From JAUZQZ01 sp036985955 (GTDB taxonomy: Bacteria > Pseudomonadota > Zetaproteobacteria > Mariprofundales > Mariprofundaceae): DNA of 11,798 nt. The translations under genes were made by a program, and so were the position numbers. Of the stretch, positions 7,723 through 11,798 are shown piece by piece. The notes below the pieces were generated by a model. That model was not told the DNA's origin, ran no database searches, and saw only the letters and a program-made list of their open reading frames with translations. The stretch is taken from assembly GCA_036985955.1 (NCBI GenBank), contig BTQQ01000044.1, positions 1 to 11,798 on the forward strand, in the 5' to 3' direction. How positions within the stretch are numbered: position 1 is the stretch's first letter; every line of letters starts with the position of its first letter.

Positions 7723-10700
7723 ATGCGCGAAATTCTTCAACTGTTTCAGAAGCCCCGCAGCATCGAGGAATTTGATGGGCTGAAGGTGAGTCTGGCGAGT
7801 CCGGAAAAGATTCGCTCATGGTCGTATGGCGAGGTCAAAAAGCCTGAAACCATCAATTACCGCACCTTCAAACCGGAGCGGGATGGGTTGTTTTGCTGCA
7901 AAATATTCGGACCCGTGCGTGACTATGAATGTCTGTGCGGCAAGTACAAGCGGCTGAAGCACCGCGGCGTAGTGTGTGAGAAGTGCGGTGTGGAAGTCAT
8001 CCAGTCCAAGGTGCGGCGTGAACGCATGGGGCATATCGAACTGGCCGCACCAGTCGCGCATATCTGGTTTTTGAAGAGCCTGCCCTCCCGTATCGGCCTG
8101 TTGCTCGACAAGACGTTGAAGGAACTGGAGCGGATTCTCTATTTTGAGTCCTATGTGGTACTTGATCCGGGACTCACCAGCCTGGATCAGTATCAGATTC
8201 TCACCGAGGAAGAGTACCTTGAAGCCTTCGATGAGTATGGTGATGAATTCCGCATCGGCATGGGAGCTGAGGCCGTGCGTGAAATGCTGGCCGACGTCAA
8301 TCTGGAGGAAGAGCGGCAGTCACTGCGTGCCCAGATTACCGCGACCAAAGCGGAAACCAAACTGGCCAAGCTGACCAAGCGCCTGAAAACTATTGAAGCC
8401 ATGCTTGAATCCGGCAATCGTCCCGAACGGATGATTCTGGAAGTGGTCCCGATTTTGCCACCGGAACTGCGGCCCCTGGTGCCGCTGGATGGTGGTCGTT
8501 TTGCCACGTCCGATCTCAATGACCTGTACCGCCGGGTGATTAACCGCAACAATCGTTTGAAACGTTTGCTGGAACTGAAAGCACCGGAAATCATCACGCG
8601 CAACGAAAAGCGCATGTTGCAGGAGTCGGTGGATGCGCTGTTTGACAATTCGCGTAAAACCAAGCCGATTACCGGCAACAATCGCAGACCGCTCAAATCA
8701 TTGTCCGATATTATCAAGGGCAAGCAAGGCCGTTTCCGCCAGAATCTGTTGGGCAAGCGCGTGGACTATTCCGGCCGTTCGGTGATTGTGGTGGGTCCCG
8801 ACCTGAAACTGCATCAGTGCGGTTTGCCCAAAACCATGGCGCTGGAGTTATTTAAACCCTTTATTTATCACAAGCTGGAAATGCGTGGTTTGGCCACGAC
8901 CATTAAGGCAGCCAAGAAACTGGTGGAGCAGGGAATTACCGAGGTCTGGGATATTCTTGAGGAGGTCATCAGGGAACACCCGATCCTGCTGAATCGCGCG
9001 CCAACGCTGCACCGTTTGGGCATTCAGGCTTTTGAGCCCATCCTGATTGAAGGCAAGGCCATTCAGCTGCACCCACTGGTCTGTACAGCCTTCAATGCCG
9101 ACTTTGACGGTGACCAGATGGCGGTGCATGTGCCGCTCTCCGTGGAGGCGCAGACTGAAGCCCGGGCGTTGATGATGTCCACCAATAACATTCTCTCGCC
9201 ATCGACCGGCAAGCCTGTGGTGGCGCCGACGCAGGACATCATTCTCGGCATTTACTACATGACGCGTGAACGCCCCTTCTGCAAGGGTGAGGGCATGGTC
9301 TTCGCCAACCCCGGCGAGGTGTTGCGCGCCTTTGATGCGGGCACGGTTGAATTGCATACCCGAGTTGCCTGCCGTATCCGTGGCAAACGCGAAACGACAA
9401 CCGCGGGTCGTGCGATTCTTTCCACGGTCTTGCCGGAAGATATGCCATTCTCCGGTATCAATAAGGCACTGACCAAGAAGGACGTGGCCGGCTTGATTGA
9501 AGACAGTTATCGCGTAGCCGGCAACAAGGCAACGGTGTTGTTTGTGGATCGCATGAAGAATATGGGGTATGCCTACGCAACCAAGTCAGGTGCATCATTT
9601 GCGCTGGATGATGTGATTATCCCGGATGAGAAATATGTTCTGGTAGCCAAAACCGAAGCTGAAGTGAAAAAAGTTCAGCAACAATATGCCGATGGCCTGA
9701 TTACAGCTGGCGAGCGTTATAACAAAGTGGTCGATTTGTGGACGCACACTACGGAAAGCGTGGCGCGGGCCATGATGGATAACCTGGCGACGGAAGAACT
9801 GGTGTCACCGGATGGTAAGAAGAAGGAAACGACGAAATCATTCAATTCCGTTTATATGATGGCGGATTCCGGTGCGCGTGGTTCGGCACAGCAGATTCGT
9901 CAGTTGGCTGGCATGCGTGGTTTAATGGCCAAGCCGGACGGTTCCATTATTGAAACGCCGATCACCGCAAATTTCCGTGAAGGACTGACCGTGCTGCAAT
10001 ACTTTATTTCCACACACGGCGCTCGTAAGGGTCTGGCGGATACTGCCCTGAAGACCGCGAATTCGGGTTACTTGACCCGCCGACTGGTGGATGTGGCACA
10101 GGATTGCGTGGTCACCATACAGGACTGCGGTACGAAGCAGGGCATTACCATGACACCGCTGATGGAAGGCGGCGAAGTGGTTGAGGAATTGTCCGAGCGC
10201 GTACTGGGCCGGGTGCTGATCGACGCAGCCTGTGACCCGATCAGTGGTGATGAGATTGCTCCCGCAGGGGCCATGCTCAACGAAGAACTGGTTGCCAAGG
10301 TTGATGCTGCGGGTGTGGAGAGCGCCCATATCCGTTCGGTGCTTACCTGCGAAGCCGAACATGGTGTGTGCGCTGCCTGTTATGGCCGTGACCTGGCACA
10401 TGGCACGCCGGTCAGTCTGGGTGAGGCTGTCGGCGTGATTGCCGCGCAATCTATCGGTGAGCCGGGCACGCAGCTGACCATGCGCACCTTCCATGTGGGT
10501 GGTACGGCATCCCGTTCCGCCGAAGCTGCGCATGTGGAAGCCAAATTTACCGGTACTTTGAAGCTTGAAAACGAAATATCGGTTCAGGATCAGGATGGGA
10601 TTGTGGTGATTATTAATCGGCATGCCGAGGCTGTGATCGAAGATGCCAAGGGTGCGGAGCGCGAACGCCACAAGATTCCGTATGGGGCCGGCTTGCGTGC

Positions 10701-11798
10701 GAAGCCGGGCGACAAGATCAAGGCGGGCCAGATTCTGGCCGAATGGGATCCGTACACTATGCCGCTCATCGCCGAGGTGGATGGCCATGTACGCTATCAG
10801 GACGTGGTGGAAGGCAAGACCATGCGCGAACAGACCGATGAAGTGACCGGCCTTTCCAATCGTGTCATTACGCAAGCGAGTGAAGTCCGTAAGGTGGCGC
10901 TACGGCCACAGTTACAGCTTGTGGACCCGAAGAATCCGGAAGGCGATCCGGTCATTATGCCGCGTACCAATACGCCGGCACGCTATTTCCTCTCGCCGGG
11001 AGCGATTCTTAATGTGGAAGAAAACGAAGAAGTGAAGGCCGGTGACGTGTTGGCGCGCATTCCCCGCGAGACGACCAAGACCAAGGATATCACCGGCGGT
11101 TTGCCTCGCGTGGTTGAGTTGTTTGAGGCACGTAAGCCGAAGAGTCTGGCTTTTATCGCAGCCAGGGATGGTGTGATTTCGTTCGGCAAGGACATTCGTG
11201 GCAAGCGGCGTGTGTTGGTCAATCCGGATGATGGTTCCGATCCGGTTGAATATCAGGTTCCCAAGGGCAGCCACATCATTGTCCAGGAAGGGGACCGTGT
11301 GCGCAGGGGCGAGCGCTTGATGGAGGGATCACCCGCGCCGCACGATATTCTGAGTGTGCTTGGTATTGAAGCGCTGGCTAAATATCTGACCGATGAAGTA
11401 CAGGAGGTTTATCGCCTGCAGGGTGTGAAGATCAGCGATAAGCATATCGAGGTCATTGTACGGCAGATGATGCGCAAGGTTCAGGTCACCGACCCTGGTG
11501 CTTCAAACTTCATTGCCGGGGAGCAGGCTGAACGCAGGGCGGTGATGGAAGCGAATCGCAAGCTGGAAGCAGAGGGTAAGCCCCCGGCGACGTTCGAACC
11601 GGTTCTGTTGGGCATTACCAAATCGTCACTATCTACGGATTCTTTTATTTCCGCGGCATCTTTCCAGGAAACGACACGCGTGATTACCGAGGCGGCACTG
11701 GCGGGCAAGGTGGACTGGCTGAAGGGTCTTAAGGAGAATGTTGTCCTTGGCCGGTTATTGCCGGCGGGAACGGGCTTTGCATCCCGTCTTGTGCCACA
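7723..11798 (+). CDS. rpoC: DNA-directed RNA polymerase subunit beta', 3' end outside window
   Basis: The frame is open from ATG 7723 to the window edge, giving 1358 codons plus two bases. By comparison with E. coli (1407 residues) only the last few tens of residues are missing, because the sequence reaches the conserved GRLLPAGTGF. The first zinc site uses C70, C72, C85 and C88. The catalytic NADFDGD holds D460, D462 and D464 for Mg2+, numbered exactly as in E. coli. The second zinc site is C802, C876, C883 and C886. The trigger loop has M920, R921 and H924, followed by a long insertion (about 930-1120) of the proteobacterial type. AGGAG at 7709-7713, inside the rpoB end, serves as the ribosome binding site. 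C59 stands where E. coli has alanine. Confidence 0.99.
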   Translation, partial: MREILQLFQKPRSIEEFDGLKVSLASPEKIRSWSYGEVKKPETINYRTFKPERDGLFCCKIFGPVRDYECLCGKYKRLKHRGVVCEKCGVEVIQSKVRRERMGHIELAAPVAHIWFLKSLPSRIGLLLDKTLKELERILYFESYVVLDPGLTSLDQYQILTEEEYLEAFDEYGDEFRIGMGAEAVREMLADVNLEEERQSLRAQITATKAETKLAKLTKRLKTIEAMLESGNRPERMILEVVPILPPELRPLVPLDGGRFATSDLNDLYRRVINRNNRLKRLLELKAPEIITRNEKRMLQESVDALFDNSRKTKPITGNNRRPLKSLSDIIKGKQGRFRQNLLGKRVDYSGRSVIVVGPDLKLHQCGLPKTMALELFKPFIYHKLEMRGLATTIKAAKKLVEQGITEVWDILEEVIREHPILLNRAPTLHRLGIQAFEPILIEGKAIQLHPLVCTAFNADFDGDQMAVHVPLSVEAQTEARALMMSTNNILSPSTGKPVVAPTQDIILGIYYMTRERPFCKGEGMVFANPGEVLRAFDAGTVELHTRVACRIRGKRETTTAGRAILSTVLPEDMPFSGINKALTKKDVAGLIEDSYRVAGNKATVLFVDRMKNMGYAYATKSGASFALDDVIIPDEKYVLVAKTEAEVKKVQQQYADGLITAGERYNKVVDLWTHTTESVARAMMDNLATEELVSPDGKKKETTKSFNSVYMMADSGARGSAQQIRQLAGMRGLMAKPDGSIIETPITANFREGLTVLQYFISTHGARKGLADTALKTANSGYLTRRLVDVAQDCVVTIQDCGTKQGITMTPLMEGGEVVEELSERVLGRVLIDAACDPISGDEIAPAGAMLNEELVAKVDAAGVESAHIRSVLTCEAEHGVCAACYGRDLAHGTPVSLGEAVGVIAAQSIGEPGTQLTMRTFHVGGTASRSAEAAHVEAKFTGTLKLENEISVQDQDGIVVIINRHAEAVIEDAKGAERERHKIPYGAGLRAKPGDKIKAGQILAEWDPYTMPLIAEVDGHVRYQDVVEGKTMREQTDEVTGLSNRVITQASEVRKVALRPQLQLVDPKNPEGDPVIMPRTNTPARYFLSPGAILNVEENEEVKAGDVLARIPRETTKTKDITGGLPRVVELFEARKPKSLAFIAARDGVISFGKDIRGKRRVLVNPDDGSDPVEYQVPKGSHIIVQEGDRVRRGERLMEGSPAPHDILSVLGIEALAKYLTDEVQEVYRLQGVKISDKHIEVIVRQMMRKVQVTDPGASNFIAGEQAERRAVMEANRKLEAEGKPPATFEPVLLGITKSSLSTDSFISAASFQETTRVITEAALAGKVDWLKGLKENVVLGRLLPAGTGFASRLVP

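Noticed and set aside
9922..10875. Open frame of 317 codons on the minus strand inside rpoC
   Set aside because: It is antisense to the conserved trigger-loop and zinc-binding region of rpoC, shows no family features, and arises from the codon pattern of rpoC.

Overview
The window is a conserved housekeeping locus of a bacterium, read entirely on the + strand: the 3' end of tuf, then rpmG, tRNA-Trp, secE, nusG, rplK, rplA, rplJ, rplL, rpoB and a 3'-truncated rpoC. The signs point to a proteobacterium. RpoB and RpoC look full length and carry the lineage-type insertions (an extra region before the beta catalytic lysines and a long insert inside the beta' trigger loop), and most key residues align with E. 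coli numbering. SecE is a short single-span protein, unlike the three-span SecE of enteric gammaproteobacteria, and the order tuf-rpmG-trnW-secE-nusG is common outside the enterics. A member of the Zetaproteobacteria or a deep gamma/alpha relative would fit, but I cannot settle the class from sequence inspection alone.

Layout. Bases 1-120 are the EF-Tu C-terminus, followed by a GC-rich hairpin (133-164) and then rpmG (186-338). A complete tRNA-Trp(CCA) sits at 352-427. secE (482-670) overlaps nusG (670-1194) by one base, and rplK (1207-1635) and rplA (1639-2325) follow with gaps of 12 and 3 nt. The 177-nt rplA-rplJ spacer is the main regulatory element. It holds an upstream hairpin, a recognisable L10-binding leader (kink-turn-like), and a hairpin that pairs the rplJ Shine-Dalgarno sequence with an anti-SD-like CU-rich strand. 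rplJ (GTG start at 2503) and rplL follow. The rplL-rpoB spacer carries a strong intrinsic-terminator-like hairpin with a T8 tract, the expected position of the attenuator that lowers polymerase gene expression relative to ribosomal proteins. rpoB (3583-7719) and rpoC (from 7723, running off the window) are separated by 3 nt.

How it works together. The block couples translation (EF-Tu, L33, L11, L1, L10, L12, tRNA-Trp), protein export (SecE), transcription elongation and coupling (NusG), and the core polymerase subunits. Stoichiometry appears to be set by L10 feedback on rplJL translation and by partial termination before rpoBC.

No mobile element, CRISPR array, phage gene or unfamiliar coding region is visible. 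I did not find a new system. The points worth a second look are the rplJ leader architecture and its start codon, the missing spacer before rplK, and one substitution in a highly conserved RpoB motif.
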